Positions 8,478-17,214 of a stretch of DNA of 64,000 nucleotides are shown piece by piece. Position numbers and translations under genes: made by a program. The notes under the pieces were generated by a model that had not been told where the DNA came from, searched no databases, and saw nothing but the letters and a program-made list of their open reading frames with translations. Numbering within the stretch: the stretch's first letter is position 1; each line of letters begins with the position of its first letter. Source of the stretch: Fimbriimonadia bacterium (GTDB lineage: Bacteria > Armatimonadota > Fimbriimonadia > Fimbriimonadales > GBS-DC); NCBI GenBank assembly GCA_026129765.1, contig JAHCHP010000005.1:1-64000 (forward strand), in the 5' to 3' direction.

Positions 8478-10232
8478 ATGAGACGCTTTCTGATTTTACT
8501 GACTATGATGATGTTGGGAGGGACGCTGATGGGCAATGCGCCGCTCAAGGAAGAAATGCCAGAGTTCCGGGGATTTTGGGTCGATGCCTATAACACCGGA
8601 TTGCACACCAAGGAATCGATCGATCTGTTGGTCAAGCGCGCGAGGGAAGCAAATATGAACGCGCTCATTGTGCAGATGCGCAAACGCGGAGATGCCCATT
8701 ACAACTCGTTGCTGGAGCCGCGCGCCACTAACCAATCGGCAGAGTTCGACTCGTTGGCTTACCTCATCGAGAAAGCGCATAACGAAAGCCCGCGCCTGGA
8801 GGTGCATGTTTGGGTGAACTCTCATCCCATCTGGCCTGGAAGCGGATGGCCCGAAGCGGATAATCACCTGCTGAACCGTTTTCCTGAAATCCAGACCGAA
8901 GATGTGGACGGCAACCGAGTTACGGAAGTAGGGTATGGAGCCGATTGGGGACACCCGGTAACCAATGACTTTTTCACGAAGGTCTTGCTGGATGTCGTCA
9001 AACGATACAATGTGGATGGTATTCATTTTGATTATATCCGTTATACCGGCGAGAAGTGGGGCTACAATCCGGTCAGCATCGAACGCTTCAACCGCCAGCA
9101 TAACCGGACCGGAAAACCTAAACAAGATGACGCGCTGTGGAAGCAGTGGCGGCGCGACCAAGTGACAGCGGTGGTTCGCAAAATCTATGTAAACACGACC
9201 GCGCTGAAGCCGAATCTCAAGGTCAGTGCGGCTCTGATTACATGGGGCGATGGACCAAAGGATACGGGCGATTGGGTCAATCGTTCCGCCTACCGCTCGG
9301 TCTTTCAAGACTGGCAAAGCTGGCTGAAAGAAGGCATTCTGGATATGGCGGTTCCTATGATCTATTACAATCAGGCAAATCTCACCTACAAGCAGTTTTA
9401 TACCAACTGGATTGCCTACTTCAAAGATCACCAGCATGGCAGACATGGCGTCATCGGTATCGGCAACTACTTGAACAGTTTGGAAAACACCTTCGAGCAG
9501 ATCGATTGGGCGAAAGACCCTTCTTTGGCAGGCAATCGCGCAAAGGGCATCAATTTCTTCTCTTATGCCGCCACTCAGGGGCGCGGAACAGAAGAAGGCG
9601 TGAAGTGGAACGACGATACTTTTTATACCAAACTCCAGGAGAAGTTCCCAACCCCCGTGCCGCTGCCGGAGATGCCTTGGAAAACAAATCCAACCACCGG
9701 ACATATCAAAGGCACGGTCCTGCAGGCAGACGATTTTGCTTGGCAGGATGGCGCGATGATAGAACTGTATCAAGATGGGCAGGTGGTTCGAAGTCAAAAA
9801 ACAGACGGAACCGGACATTACGCGTTTGTCGGTTTGGAGCCGGGCGTTTATACTTTGAAAGCCACATCCATAGGTAGTCCTGCTGTTCAGTCCGGGCGTT
9901 TGCAAGTCACGCCGGGATTCGCCACCACCTTTAACTTTTTGATGGGCAAAAGCAGCGCGCCGGAAGTTCGCCGGATTGCGAGCCTCAGCGCGTATTCGGA
10001 AGGCATGGAGGTGATCTTGTTGGACCACCAGATTTCATCGGTAGAACCGGGAATAATCACTTTGAAGAGCGCGTTCGGAAACGAACAAGTCCGCGTTTTG
10101 CTAAGCGATACGCGCTTTCCCTGGACGCCGGGCGATATCGTGTCGGTGAAAGGAACCCTGAAAAGCGGCGCGAACGGGACTCGTGTCATTGAGAATGCGG
10201 TCGTTCGTTGGACAGGCAGCGCGATGCCTTGA
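8478..10232 (+). CDS. Secreted GHL10-type glycoside hydrolase with C-terminal carboxypeptidase-regulatory-like domain
   Basis: Probable extracytoplasmic glycosidase of the GHL10 / DUF187 group (PF02638), 584 residues from the ATG at 8478. The signal peptide is about 1-19. The TIM-barrel domain (about 25-390) begins with the family signature EFRGFWVDAYNTG and contains IVQMRKRGDAHYNS, VHVWVNSHPIWP, VDGIHFDYIRYTG and DMAVPMIYYNQAN. Acidic residues in the third and fourth are candidate catalytic or ligand residues. Residues about 415-485 form a CarboxypepD_reg-like beta-sandwich (GAMIELYQDG ... TDGTGHYAFVGLEPGVYTL). A final beta domain (about 500-584) resembles an OB fold. It is nearly fused to nuoD, a placement with no obvious functional logic. 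Substrate is unknown. Confidence 0.85.
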   Translation: MRRFLILLTMMMLGGTLMGNAPLKEEMPEFRGFWVDAYNTGLHTKESIDLLVKRAREANMNALIVQMRKRGDAHYNSLLEPRATNQSAEFDSLAYLIEKAHNESPRLEVHVWVNSHPIWPGSGWPEADNHLLNRFPEIQTEDVDGNRVTEVGYGADWGHPVTNDFFTKVLLDVVKRYNVDGIHFDYIRYTGEKWGYNPVSIERFNRQHNRTGKPKQDDALWKQWRRDQVTAVVRKIYVNTTALKPNLKVSAALITWGDGPKDTGDWVNRSAYRSVFQDWQSWLKEGILDMAVPMIYYNQANLTYKQFYTNWIAYFKDHQHGRHGVIGIGNYLNSLENTFEQIDWAKDPSLAGNRAKGINFFSYAATQGRGTEEGVKWNDDTFYTKLQEKFPTPVPLPEMPWKTNPTTGHIKGTVLQADDFAWQDGAMIELYQDGQVVRSQKTDGTGHYAFVGLEPGVYTLKATSIGSPAVQSGRLQVTPGFATTFNFLMGKSSAPEVRRIASLSAYSEGMEVILLDHQISSVEPGIITLKSAFGNEQVRVLLSDTRFPWTPGDIVSVKGTLKSGANGTRVIENAVVRWTGSAMP

Positions 10233-10242
10233 ACAACGACTA

Positions 10243-10333
10243 CGGTTCCCCTTGCTTGCAGGGGGAACCCAACGGAGGGGGTTGTCAGTATATCGGTTCC
10301 CCTTGCTTGCAGGGGGAACCCAACGGAGGGGGT
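10243..10333. repeat. Two 40-bp direct repeats, each carrying a GGTTCCCC palindrome
   Basis: The units at 10243-10282 and 10294-10333 are identical and 11 bp apart. Each has GGTTCCCC and GGGGGAACC arms around TTGCTTGCA, followed by CAACGGAGGGGGT. The first starts 10 bp after the GHL10 stop codon and can fold as a 3'-end hairpin. No T-run follows, so rho-independent termination is doubtful. Confidence 0.8.
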
Positions 10334-10494
10334 AAATTAGAACCCCCATCTTCGCTCAACAGGACACGCAAACTGTCACCCTGAGCGTAGCGAATGGGTC
10401 TGCTTTTTCAATGTCTAAGATTCCCGCTTTCAAGGGAATGTCGAATTGGACATTCAAATATGTGCAGCGGATTTAAGGGAGCAAACAACGCATC
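10334..10494. repeat. Spacer with dispersed repeat fragments upstream of aroF
   Basis: This stretch contains a GAGCGTAGCGAATGGGTCTGC fragment shared with spacers at 12710, 25210 and 35430, and a perfect ATTCCC-N8-GGGAAT element at 10420-10439. AAGGGAG at 10475-10481 is the likely SD of aroF. Confidence 0.6.
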
Positions 10495-11517
10495 ATGATG
10501 ATCTTAATGAGCAGAAACGCGACAGAAGAAGAGATACAAGCGGTGGTAGACCGCATCGGCGAGAATGGGCTGCATGCGCTGCCATTGCCGGGCGGTCAGC
10601 GGGTAGCGATTGGTATCCCCAGCGCGATCCCGCCAGAACTGCGACCCCTGCTGGATGAAACGCTGTCTGTCATGAATGGGGTCGATCAGGTCGTGCATAT
10701 CACGCGCCCTTACAAGTTGGCTTCCCGCGATTTTCACCCGCAGGAGACCGTGATCCAAATCGGCGGCGTCCAAATTGGCGGGGGGATTTGCGCAGTGATG
10801 GCGGGACCCTGCGCAGTGGAAAGCTACGACCAACTGAAAGCCTCCGCAGCGGCGGTCAAAGAAGCGGGCGCAACAGTGTTGCGGGCAGGCGCGTACAAAC
10901 CGCGCACCTCCCCCTATTCCTTCCAAGGCTTGCAAAAACAGGGCTTAGAAATCTTGCAAGCAGTGGGCAAAGAGGTCGGTATTCTCACGATTACGGAGGT
11001 CATCGACCCGCACGATGTGGAATTAGTCGCGCAATATGCGGATGTTTTACAAATCGGCGCGCGCAGTATGCAAAACTTCCCGTTGTTGATTGCGGCGGGT
11101 CGTTCGGGTAAACCGATGCTGCTGAAACGTGCGCCCAGCGCAACCATAGACGAATGGCTGGCGGCGGCGGAGTATTTGTTGGCGCACGGCAGCGACCAGG
11201 TGATGCTTTGCGAGAGGGGCGTCGTGCCGGTTGACCGAACCTATGCGCGCAATACCTTGGACCTGAACGCGGTTCCGATCTTGAAATATCACACGCACCT
11301 GCCAGTGATTGTCGACCCCAGTCATGGGATCGGCCACGCGCGCTATGTGCCAGCGATGGCATTGGCAGGCGTGGCGGCAGGCGCAGATGGATTGTTGATC
11401 GAAGTGCATCCCAACCCAGAAAAAGCGATGTCGGATGGCGCGCAATCGCTCAACCCGGAAGCTTTCAAAGAATTGATGAGCAAAATTGCTAAACTGAAAA
11501 GCGCGTTGAACGGTTGA
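10495..11517 (+). CDS. aroF: 3-deoxy-7-phosphoheptulonate synthase (DAHP synthase), AroAI-beta type
   Basis: Catalyses condensation of phosphoenolpyruvate and erythrose 4-phosphate, the first step of the shikimate pathway, in the cytosol. The 340-residue protein has an N-terminal ferredoxin-like domain (about 1-70: MMILMSRNATEEEIQAVVDR), seen in thermophile and Bacillus-type enzymes where it mediates feedback control. The TIM barrel follows, with VMAGPCAVES, LRAGAYKPRTSPYSFQG, DVLQIGARSMQNF, MLLKRAPSATIDEWL and IVDPSHGIGHARYV. These carry the PEP and metal ligands of the family. A second ATG is at 10498. The gene seems monocistronic; no other aromatic biosynthesis genes are adjacent. Confidence 0.95.
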   Translation: MMILMSRNATEEEIQAVVDRIGENGLHALPLPGGQRVAIGIPSAIPPELRPLLDETLSVMNGVDQVVHITRPYKLASRDFHPQETVIQIGGVQIGGGICAVMAGPCAVESYDQLKASAAAVKEAGATVLRAGAYKPRTSPYSFQGLQKQGLEILQAVGKEVGILTITEVIDPHDVELVAQYADVLQIGARSMQNFPLLIAAGRSGKPMLLKRAPSATIDEWLAAAEYLLAHGSDQVMLCERGVVPVDRTYARNTLDLNAVPILKYHTHLPVIVDPSHGIGHARYVPAMALAGVAAGADGLLIEVHPNPEKAMSDGAQSLNPEAFKELMSKIAKLKSALNG

Positions 11518-11746
11518 CTTTTTCAATCGCTCGTGTCCTATTGTTTTGTAGAACCCCGGCAAAATGCTCCATTCTAATGGCCAATAGAATCCCGTAGAGG
11601 CAATCCCCTGTGGTTGCCCGATTTCGTCTTGGCAGGCATCGCCGTCATTCCCGCGAAAGCGGGTATCCACGAAACAGACACATCGAGGGACTTCCATGCG
11701 AAGCCGTTTCTGGGCTTTTCCGATAGGTTCTACTTAATTCAACTGT
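11518..11746. repeat. Intergenic stretch of dispersed palindromes between aroF and the PhnB-like gene
   Basis: It holds a GGCAATCCCCTGTGGTTGCC hairpin (about 11599-11618), shared with spacers at 15700, 23645, 25420 and 35245. It also holds an imperfect dRS3-like ATTCCC-N8-GGGTAT element (about 11646-11665). No coding signal was seen. Confidence 0.55.
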
Positions 11747-11756
11747 GGAGGAAGTC

Positions 11757-12641
11757 ATGAATAAAATAGTACCGTTTTTGATTTATGATAAACAAGCGGT
11801 CGAAGCTGCTGAGATGTATTGTCAAGCCATTCCGAACTCTATGGTAAAGGGAGTCATCGAAATCGAAAACACGCCCTCAGGAACCATTCAAATGGTCGAT
11901 TTTTCTTTGGCAGGCAATCCAATGCATGCCCTGAACGCAGGTCCCTATTTCAAGTTCACACCTGCGATTTCCCTGATGGTTATTTGCCCAACCGCTGCGG
12001 AAGTGGACGAAATCTGGAGCAAGCTGTCCGACGGCGCAGAGGTGTTAATGGAGTTAGGTTCTTATCCATTCAGCGAGAGGTACGGATGGCTGCAAGATAA
12101 ATTCGGGTTATCTTGGCAAATCATTTACGCCCCTATGCCGCTAACGCATCCGATGGTGACGCCTGTGATGATGTTTACAGGTGAGGTTTATGGGAAGGCG
12201 AAGGAGGCGATAGAAAAATATCGCTCACTCTTTCCGAACTCGCAAATCAATGAAATTGTGACCTACCAGAAGGGCGAGGAGCCGGATACGGAGGGAGCTA
12301 TCAAGTACGCCTCATTCTCACTCTTTGGCCAGCAGTTTGCCGCCATGGAAAGTGCGTACGATCACGGGTTTGGGTTCACGGAAGCTTTTTCATTTGCCGT
12401 CTTGTGTTCCGATCAGGCGGAACTGGACTCTTACTGGGATAGTCTGAGCGCGCACCCGGACGCGGAACAGTGCGGATGGCTGAAAGACCAGTTCGGAGTC
12501 TGGTGGCAACTTTGGCCTGAGAATCTGCCGAACTTGATGTTTACATCAGATAGGGAGGCGCGTAACAGGGGCATGCAGGCGGTGACAACCATGAAAAAAT
12601 TGATTATTGCCGATGTTATAGCCGCATACGAGGGAAGGTAA
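11757..12641 (+). CDS. Two-domain PhnB-like VOC-superfamily protein
   Basis: Cytosolic protein of 294 residues made of two tandem PhnB/3-dmu-9_3-mt (PF06983) domains, one beginning NKIVPFLIYDKQAVEAAEMY and one beginning VTPVMMFTGEVYGKAKEAI. Each ends with the DKFG(L/V)SWQ-type strand (LQDKFGLSWQIIYAP; LKDQFGVWWQLWPEN). Members of this family are vicinal-oxygen-chelate folds of mostly unknown reaction; annotations as demethylubiquinone methyltransferase are misleading. GGAGGA at 11747-11752 selects the ATG at 11757 rather than the upstream GTG. The gene is isolated, with repeat-rich spacers on both sides. Confidence 0.85.
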   Translation: MNKIVPFLIYDKQAVEAAEMYCQAIPNSMVKGVIEIENTPSGTIQMVDFSLAGNPMHALNAGPYFKFTPAISLMVICPTAAEVDEIWSKLSDGAEVLMELGSYPFSERYGWLQDKFGLSWQIIYAPMPLTHPMVTPVMMFTGEVYGKAKEAIEKYRSLFPNSQINEIVTYQKGEEPDTEGAIKYASFSLFGQQFAAMESAYDHGFGFTEAFSFAVLCSDQAELDSYWDSLSAHPDAEQCGWLKDQFGVWWQLWPENLPNLMFTSDREARNRGMQAVTTMKKLIIADVIAAYEGR

Positions 12642-12864
12642 CCAAGCGGGGTGTCATTCCCGCGAACCGTTTGGAAGGCGGAGTTCTGTCTCCGCCGAAA
12701 AACCAGACCCATTCGCTACGCTCAGGGTGACCGCCTGGTCTGTTGTCATTCTGAGCGCAGCGAAGAATCTGCTTTTCAAAGGTTGGTTTCCCGCTTTTGC
12801 GGGAAGGACGACAGGTCTTGAGAATCTCTTCCTATGCAGAAACGACTCATGATAAGTGTCTAAA
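12642..12864. repeat. Mosaic of dispersed hairpin repeats
   Basis: Convergent spacer containing the GGCGGAGTTCTGTCTCCGCC module, the CATTCTGAGCGCAGCGAAGAATCTGC module and the TTTCCCGC...GCGGGAAGGACGACAGG module, in the same order as at 15670, 23610 and 25175. No gene is visible. Confidence 0.75.
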
Positions 12865-13350
12865 TCACTTACCCCAAATGTCTTGGGTCTCACCGACATC
12901 CTCAGTCAACTTTTCCACGTGACGCCGCATAATCGCGCTGGTCAAAGCGCGGTTTTCCATCGCCACTCCCATCATCAATTTGTTGGAAGCAGTCACATAA
13001 AAGAAGCTGGGCTGGAACTCGGCATTGGCTTTCAATAGCTCCTTGTAAGGCGTTGTCTCTTTCACTTCACCCAAGAAAACCGTCAGCCAGATGAAATTCT
13101 TGCTCGCGCTGACTTCTGCCGCGACAGGAATATCAAGTCCCGCTTTTTTCGCCACGAACTCGTATTTCTCTTTGCCTTCTTCCGCATTCAGCGTCTTTAC
13201 CTCATAGCCCAGCCCCTCAATCGTTTTTTTGAGGTCGCTCGCTGTCCATTTATCATGGCTTTGTGGGCTGGCTTTCGCGGTGAGAACAGGCATTGAAACC
13301 GTGGAAAGCAGCATCACCAAAACTCCAAAAAGTATCGATAGGCGTCTCAT
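12865..13350 (-). CDS. Exported YbjN-like protein of unknown function
   Basis: A 161-residue protein with a clear signal peptide (MRRLSILFGVLVMLLSTVSM..., cleavage near residues 27-30). The mature part (WTASDLKKTIEGLGYEV ... FIWLTVFLGEV ... FFYVTASNKLMMGVAMENR) has the alternating helix/strand pattern of YbjN or type III secretion chaperone-like folds. This is a fold-level guess only. It is the last gene of a minus-strand group starting at 15614, with a 48-bp gap to the preceding gene. Confidence 0.6.
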   Translation of the reverse strand: MRRLSILFGVLVMLLSTVSMPVLTAKASPQSHDKWTASDLKKTIEGLGYEVKTLNAEEGKEKYEFVAKKAGLDIPVAAEVSASKNFIWLTVFLGEVKETTPYKELLKANAEFQPSFFYVTASNKLMMGVAMENRALTSAIMRRHVEKLTEDVGETQDIWGK

Positions 13351-13398
13351 AATGTTCTATTGTCGGGCAAAAACTCGCGATTTTAGAGAGTTTGATTC

Positions 13399-14538
13399 TC
13401 AATCTTCCTGTTGCCCATCTGCCGACCTCAGCAACTGTTCTGGCGGCAAATCGGGGTTGGGGTTCGGCGCGCGCATCAGGGTATCGATATCCGCCTCTGA
13501 ACTGGCAGCCCGCAGCAGTATCCGCTTGTTCTCGATGCGGTTCACGCGCTCGCGGATGGCGGGCATTAAGTTCTCTAAAAGTTTGCGTTCGGTCGCGCTG
13601 AGTGTTTTCCCCTCAAGGAGATAGTTTAATGCATCTGCTGACCATTTGTCAGCCAAGAAAGGCATGGCTCGGAAGAGGGCGGCTCGGAATCGCTTACCGC
13701 CGTCATAACTCAATGCCATGAGCAGCTTTGAGTCTGACTCCGATAAGATAATACTCTTCTCTTCCGTCAGACTCTCCAAAACTCCCGTCAATGCGCTCAC
13801 TGCGGAGCGTTTCAAGCGTTTATCTTGCGCGCAGCGGAGCAATAGGCTGATATCTTGCTCGCTGCCAACCTGACGAAGCGCTTGCAGCGAGTTATTGGAA
13901 ATCGAGGTTCGAGTGTTTTTCGCTAAAGGAGAATAGATCGCTTTCCAAATCATATAAATGCCGTAGGCAATAAGGCAGTGATACCATCGGAGCGGACCGA
14001 AGACAGTCACCAAGAACACCACAAACATGCCGAATCCTACCCACCAATTAATGACATCCAAAGTATAGCGATACTTACCCCTTCCTTGTAAGTGGGTGCT
14101 TACATTCTGCACAAGCGTATCCCGAACCTGCTCGCTGCCCGGCATCGCTTGATTCCTCTGTTGATGACGTTTAGCGATCTGTGCCAGAGCGCGGGCAGAT
14201 CGGTTGGACACGCTTGCGCTCCCCTGTTGGAGCCAATAAGTCAAGATTTCAATCGCGCGAGGGTCTTCCGAGCCTTCCAAGATTTCAATCGCGCGCCGGA
14301 TATGCCGTTCGGAAGGCATGTCATCTAAATAGCGGGACATCAGGCTCTCAATGAAATGTGCGGATTGCATCTCTTTGAGCGCAGTGTATGCGCACCGCGA
14401 CTCTGCGCGCCAGCCTCTTTTGAAAAACCACTCGACCAGTTGTGGCGCAATTGCCTCCCCCATGTCCACCGCTTGCTGGATGGCTTGTTTGCGCTTTTCC
14501 TCGCTGTCGCTCAAAAAACCTTGCCGAATTTCTTCCAC
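13399..14538 (-). CDS. Membrane-anchored HEAT-like repeat protein
   Basis: A 379-residue protein I do not recognise by family. The N-terminal third (about 1-140) is alpha-helical with HEAT-like character (SEEKRKQAIQQAVDMGEAIA, EGSEDPRAIEILTYWLQQGS, SARALAQIAKRHQQ). A hydrophobic block at about 165-200 (WWVGFGMFVVFLVTVFGPLRWYHCLIAYGIYMIW) gives one or two membrane helices. The C-terminal half returns to HEAT-like helices (ALRQVGSEQDISLLLRCAQD). It begins 2 bp after the stop codon of the 14541-15614 gene, so they are co-transcribed and probably translationally coupled. A scaffold role in the envelope is only an inference. Confidence 0.65.
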   Translation of the reverse strand: MEEIRQGFLSDSEEKRKQAIQQAVDMGEAIAPQLVEWFFKRGWRAESRCAYTALKEMQSAHFIESLMSRYLDDMPSERHIRRAIEILEGSEDPRAIEILTYWLQQGSASVSNRSARALAQIAKRHQQRNQAMPGSEQVRDTLVQNVSTHLQGRGKYRYTLDVINWWVGFGMFVVFLVTVFGPLRWYHCLIAYGIYMIWKAIYSPLAKNTRTSISNNSLQALRQVGSEQDISLLLRCAQDKRLKRSAVSALTGVLESLTEEKSIILSESDSKLLMALSYDGGKRFRAALFRAMPFLADKWSADALNYLLEGKTLSATERKLLENLMPAIRERVNRIENKRILLRAASSEADIDTLMRAPNPNPDLPPEQLLRSADGQQED

Positions 14539-14540
14539 AT

Positions 14541-15614
14541 CTATTTCTTTTTCGGCACAGGCTTCTTCGCAGGCGCGGGCTTTTTCGCGGGCGCAGGTTT
14601 CTTGGCGGGAGCCGTAGGGGTGGCTGCCTTAGCGCTTGCTAAGGTCTGCTTGAAACTTGCCTGCGCATTCCATTCTGCCCAACTCTCATCGGGCTCCCAT
14701 TGGCGTATCGTTTGCGCGTCATATTCCACGCGCAGGTCCTGCTTGATGCTGCCCGAGGCTTGCACCAGCGCGCCATCCGACAATGCCAGATAATAATCGA
14801 TCGTTCCTTTTAGCGTGCCTTTGAGCGTTCCTTTGGGTGGATTGCGATCCAGCAGCCGCACAACCTCCAGCAGCGTATCGCCAATCGGAATGTTGAGGGT
14901 CGCGTCGGTAGTTTGTTGGAGATGTAAACAGGGGCGTCCCTGCATCTCCTTTAACCCGATGACTTTGACCACCACGGGGTAGGTATGCGCGGTCGCATGA
15001 TCCAAGGTTAAACGCCCCCCTTGGGTATTGATAAAGGGCGTCGGCACCTCGAACCGCCATTGGTCGCCTTCGGTCATAGGGCGCGGCGGTACAGGATAGA
15101 AGGGACCGGGGATGAGGTCAAAACCGATCTGCGTCAAAAAGAGCTGGGCATCGGGAAGAAAAGGAATGCCCGGAAAGTTATCGTCCCCATTGGACGCGCC
15201 TTTGGTTCGGGACACGACTTTCTTCTGGGCTTCATCTTCAACAGGGAACCCGGAAGGCGAAATCCGAATCGTTTCGGTTGTGGGTTTCGGCAGATCTTCC
15301 TCGCTCAGCAAATCGACCACATTCTTCAAATACTTGTAGGTATATTGCAACCGCGCTTGACCGTTCTCCTCAACCTTCAAAATCTTCGTATCGATTCGCA
15401 GCTGAGACTCGACGCTCAGAGGCATTTCGATATCCAATTCCGATGATTTTACATCGCCTTTCAAGTTGAAAATCACATTATATTGCTGCACGGCTCCCGC
15501 CTCGTAAAGACGACGCACGACATAGGTCCGAACGCCGGACTGCGCGGCAGCGAACTCAGGCACCAGCAGCATGCCCATCGCCATCACCATCAAGATTCTA
15601 TTTTTATTGATCAT
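14541..15614 (-). CDS. Exported DUF6263-like protein with Lys/Pro/Ala-rich tail
   Basis: A 357-residue secreted protein with signal peptide (about 1-24, ending AAAQS). The mature domain is beta-rich. Sequence around PPRPMTEGDQWRFEVP and QARLQYTYKYL matches the pattern of the protein at 3975-4706. The C-terminus is a low-complexity tail of APAKKP repeats ending VPKKK, likely surface or cell-wall interacting. It is the first gene of the 15614-12865 operon. Two small direct repeats (GTLK units at about residues 280-290) are visible. Function is unknown. Confidence 0.65.
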   Translation of the reverse strand: MINKNRILMVMAMGMLLVPEFAAAQSGVRTYVVRRLYEAGAVQQYNVIFNLKGDVKSSELDIEMPLSVESQLRIDTKILKVEENGQARLQYTYKYLKNVVDLLSEEDLPKPTTETIRISPSGFPVEDEAQKKVVSRTKGASNGDDNFPGIPFLPDAQLFLTQIGFDLIPGPFYPVPPRPMTEGDQWRFEVPTPFINTQGGRLTLDHATAHTYPVVVKVIGLKEMQGRPCLHLQQTTDATLNIPIGDTLLEVVRLLDRNPPKGTLKGTLKGTIDYYLALSDGALVQASGSIKQDLRVEYDAQTIRQWEPDESWAEWNAQASFKQTLASAKAATPTAPAKKPAPAKKPAPAKKPVPKKK

Positions 15615-15973
15615 CGCTTCACCTCACCGTAGGATGATTTTACCCCAATTCGACTATTACTGTTCCTCATTTGGAGGGCGGAACTCCGTCTCCGCCGTTG
15701 TTTGTAGGGGCAATCCCCCTGTGGTTGCCCAATTATTGGAATGTTATTCTGAGCGAAGCGAGGAATCTGCTTTTCAAAGGTTTGTTTCCCGCATTCTCAG
15801 AGAGGACGACAGGTTTTGAGGCAATGCCCCTGTAGTTGCCCAATCGTTGGTATGGCGCGACGAGGCATCTGCTGCTTTAGTCTTGAGACACGACTTGATA
15901 TATCTACCCAACAAAACAGGAGTCCCAGCCTCCAGAGCGAATCTGTTCAAGAGAACGCAGTCATTAGGAGGAA
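15615..15973. repeat. 359-bp divergent spacer filled with dispersed repeat modules
   Basis: From about 15671 to 15855 it carries five modules in order: GGCGGAACTCCGTCTCCGCC; GGGGCAATCCCCCTGTGGTTGCCC; ATTCTGAGCGAAGCGAGGAATCTGC; the TTTCCCGC/GGACGACAGG hairpin; and a second GGCAATGCCCCTGTAGTTGCC. The same order is present at 23610-23790. AGGAGGA at 15966-15972 is the SD of the next gene. Confidence 0.8.
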
Positions 15974-17020
15974 ATGATGACTTTGAACTCTGTGCTTATC
16001 TTAACCGCTCTTCTGTTATCGAGATCAGCGGAAACGCCGATCAATGCGCGGGTTGAATCCAGCCTGCTCTCTGCTTCTGAGAACATCCGCCAACTCGCTT
16101 TTGATGGTGACAAGAAAACCTGTTTTATTTCCGCGCAAAACTTAGGCGCAGGGGATCATTTCACCCTCCTTCTAAATCAGCCTGCTGAGGTTCATTCTAT
16201 CGTTGTTGAGACCGGGAAACCAGACGGGACAGACCTCTTGGAAGGAGCCGCGCTGGAAGTTTCATCGGATGGGGAAACCTTCCAAGAACTTGCCCGCTTT
16301 ACGAAAGGGATCGCGCGCGGCGCGCCAAAAACGAAGCAAGTTCAAGCCATTCGGATCAGGTCCTTACGCGCACAACAGAACCCGCTTGTGATCCGAGAAA
16401 TTATACTGGATTCCAGCCCGCAGGTCGCGGTTTTCAAGTACCCCATCGAGTTCATCATCCAAGTGTCGGACGCGCCCGAAATGAAAGAGTGGGCAGAGAA
16501 AGCGGCGCGCGCCTGTGAGCAGGCTTATGCTATGATCAATGAGGAACTGAAAAGCGACGGATTCAAGCCGCGCCGCGTGATCACCATGGAATTGAAAAAA
16601 GATTATGACGGAGTAGCAGCCACCAGTGGCGGGCATATCTGGGGATCGGTCAAATTCTTCAAAGAGCATCCCGATGACATCGGCGCGATGATCCATGAAA
16701 CGGTTCACAATGTGCAAGCCTATCGCGGCAACAGCGCGCCCGGATGGCTGGTGGAAGGAATCGCAGACTATGTGCGATTTTTCAAATGGGAACCCACCAA
16801 ACCGCAGCCGCTCACCCGCAGCCGGGCGCGCTATGACGGCAGTTATCGCATCACCGCCGCGTTCTTGGCGTTTATCGTCGACCAATATGACAAAGCCTTT
16901 GTCAGAAAGTTGAATGCGATTATCCGGGAAGGGCGATATAAGGAAGAGGTTTTCATGGAACTGACCGGAAAAACGCTGCTCGAATTAGATGAAGAATGGC
17001 GCGCGGGATTGAAACCTTAA
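15974..17020 (+). CDS. Secreted basic-secretory-protein family metallopeptidase with discoidin-like N-terminal domain
   Basis: A 348-residue protein. A signal peptide (MMTLNSVLILTALLLS...) is followed by an F5/8C-type beta-sandwich (about 28-150: LAFDGDKKTCFIS, ALEVSSDGETFQELARF, AIRIRSLRAQQNPLVIREI). The C-terminal domain (about 155-345) belongs to the plant basic-secretory-protein peptidase family (PF04450). It has the zinc-binding HETVH motif in GAMIHETVHNVQAY and the downstream GWLVEGIADYVRF with a third-ligand Glu/Asp. Two adjacent ATGs (15974, 15977) follow AGGAGGA; 15977 has the better spacing. Extracellular proteolysis is inferred. A hairpin follows at 17041-17088. Confidence 0.8.
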   Translation: MMTLNSVLILTALLLSRSAETPINARVESSLLSASENIRQLAFDGDKKTCFISAQNLGAGDHFTLLLNQPAEVHSIVVETGKPDGTDLLEGAALEVSSDGETFQELARFTKGIARGAPKTKQVQAIRIRSLRAQQNPLVIREIILDSSPQVAVFKYPIEFIIQVSDAPEMKEWAEKAARACEQAYAMINEELKSDGFKPRRVITMELKKDYDGVAATSGGHIWGSVKFFKEHPDDIGAMIHETVHNVQAYRGNSAPGWLVEGIADYVRFFKWEPTKPQPLTRSRARYDGSYRITAAFLAFIVDQYDKAFVRKLNAIIREGRYKEEVFMELTGKTLLELDEEWRAGLKP

Positions 17021-17040
17021 CACAGCAGGTTGCTTGAAGC

Positions 17041-17088
17041 AGCATCCATAGGGCATCATCCGTTTATCGGATATCTATCCATGATGCT
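17041..17088 (+). terminator. Imperfect hairpin after the BSP-type peptidase gene
   Basis: AGCATC (17041-17046) pairs with GATGCT (17083-17088), and ATCCG (17058-17062) pairs with CGGAT (17068-17072) around TTTAT, with a mismatched middle. There is no strong T-run, so this is a weak terminator or processing structure. Confidence 0.35.
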
Positions 17089-17189
17089 CACGAAAGACTT
17101 TCTCGCGAAGCGCAAGAGCAGATTGTTAAAGACTTTACAAGTTCTTATGCAATTTCACTCAACTTTTCCCAAAACGCGTTTTTTGCCTG

Positions 17190-17214
17190 TATAATTTAAA
17201 CGTGGAGGAAAAGT
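17190..17214 (+). promoter_or_regulatory. -10 box and SD of the giant surface protein gene
   Basis: TATAAT at 17190-17195 and GGAGGAA at 17204-17210 precede the ATG at 17215. The expected start site gives a leader of only about 12 nt. I see no convincing -35 hexamer. Confidence 0.55.

Noticed and set aside
8496-10028. A 510-codon open frame on the minus strand opposite the GHL10 gene
   Set aside because: It has no SD, no recognisable domain, and mirrors the codon structure of the strongly supported plus-strand gene; it is an antisense shadow.
10243-10333. Possible CRISPR array
   Set aside because: Only two 40-bp units with an 11-bp gap, each a terminator-like palindrome; no further units, no cas genes.
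15615-15973. tRNA or small RNA genes in the repeat-rich spacers (also 23604-23845, 25061-25544, 62486-62765)
   Set aside because: Hairpins are present, but no cloverleaf, anticodon arm or CCA end could be drawn; the same modules recur at many sites.
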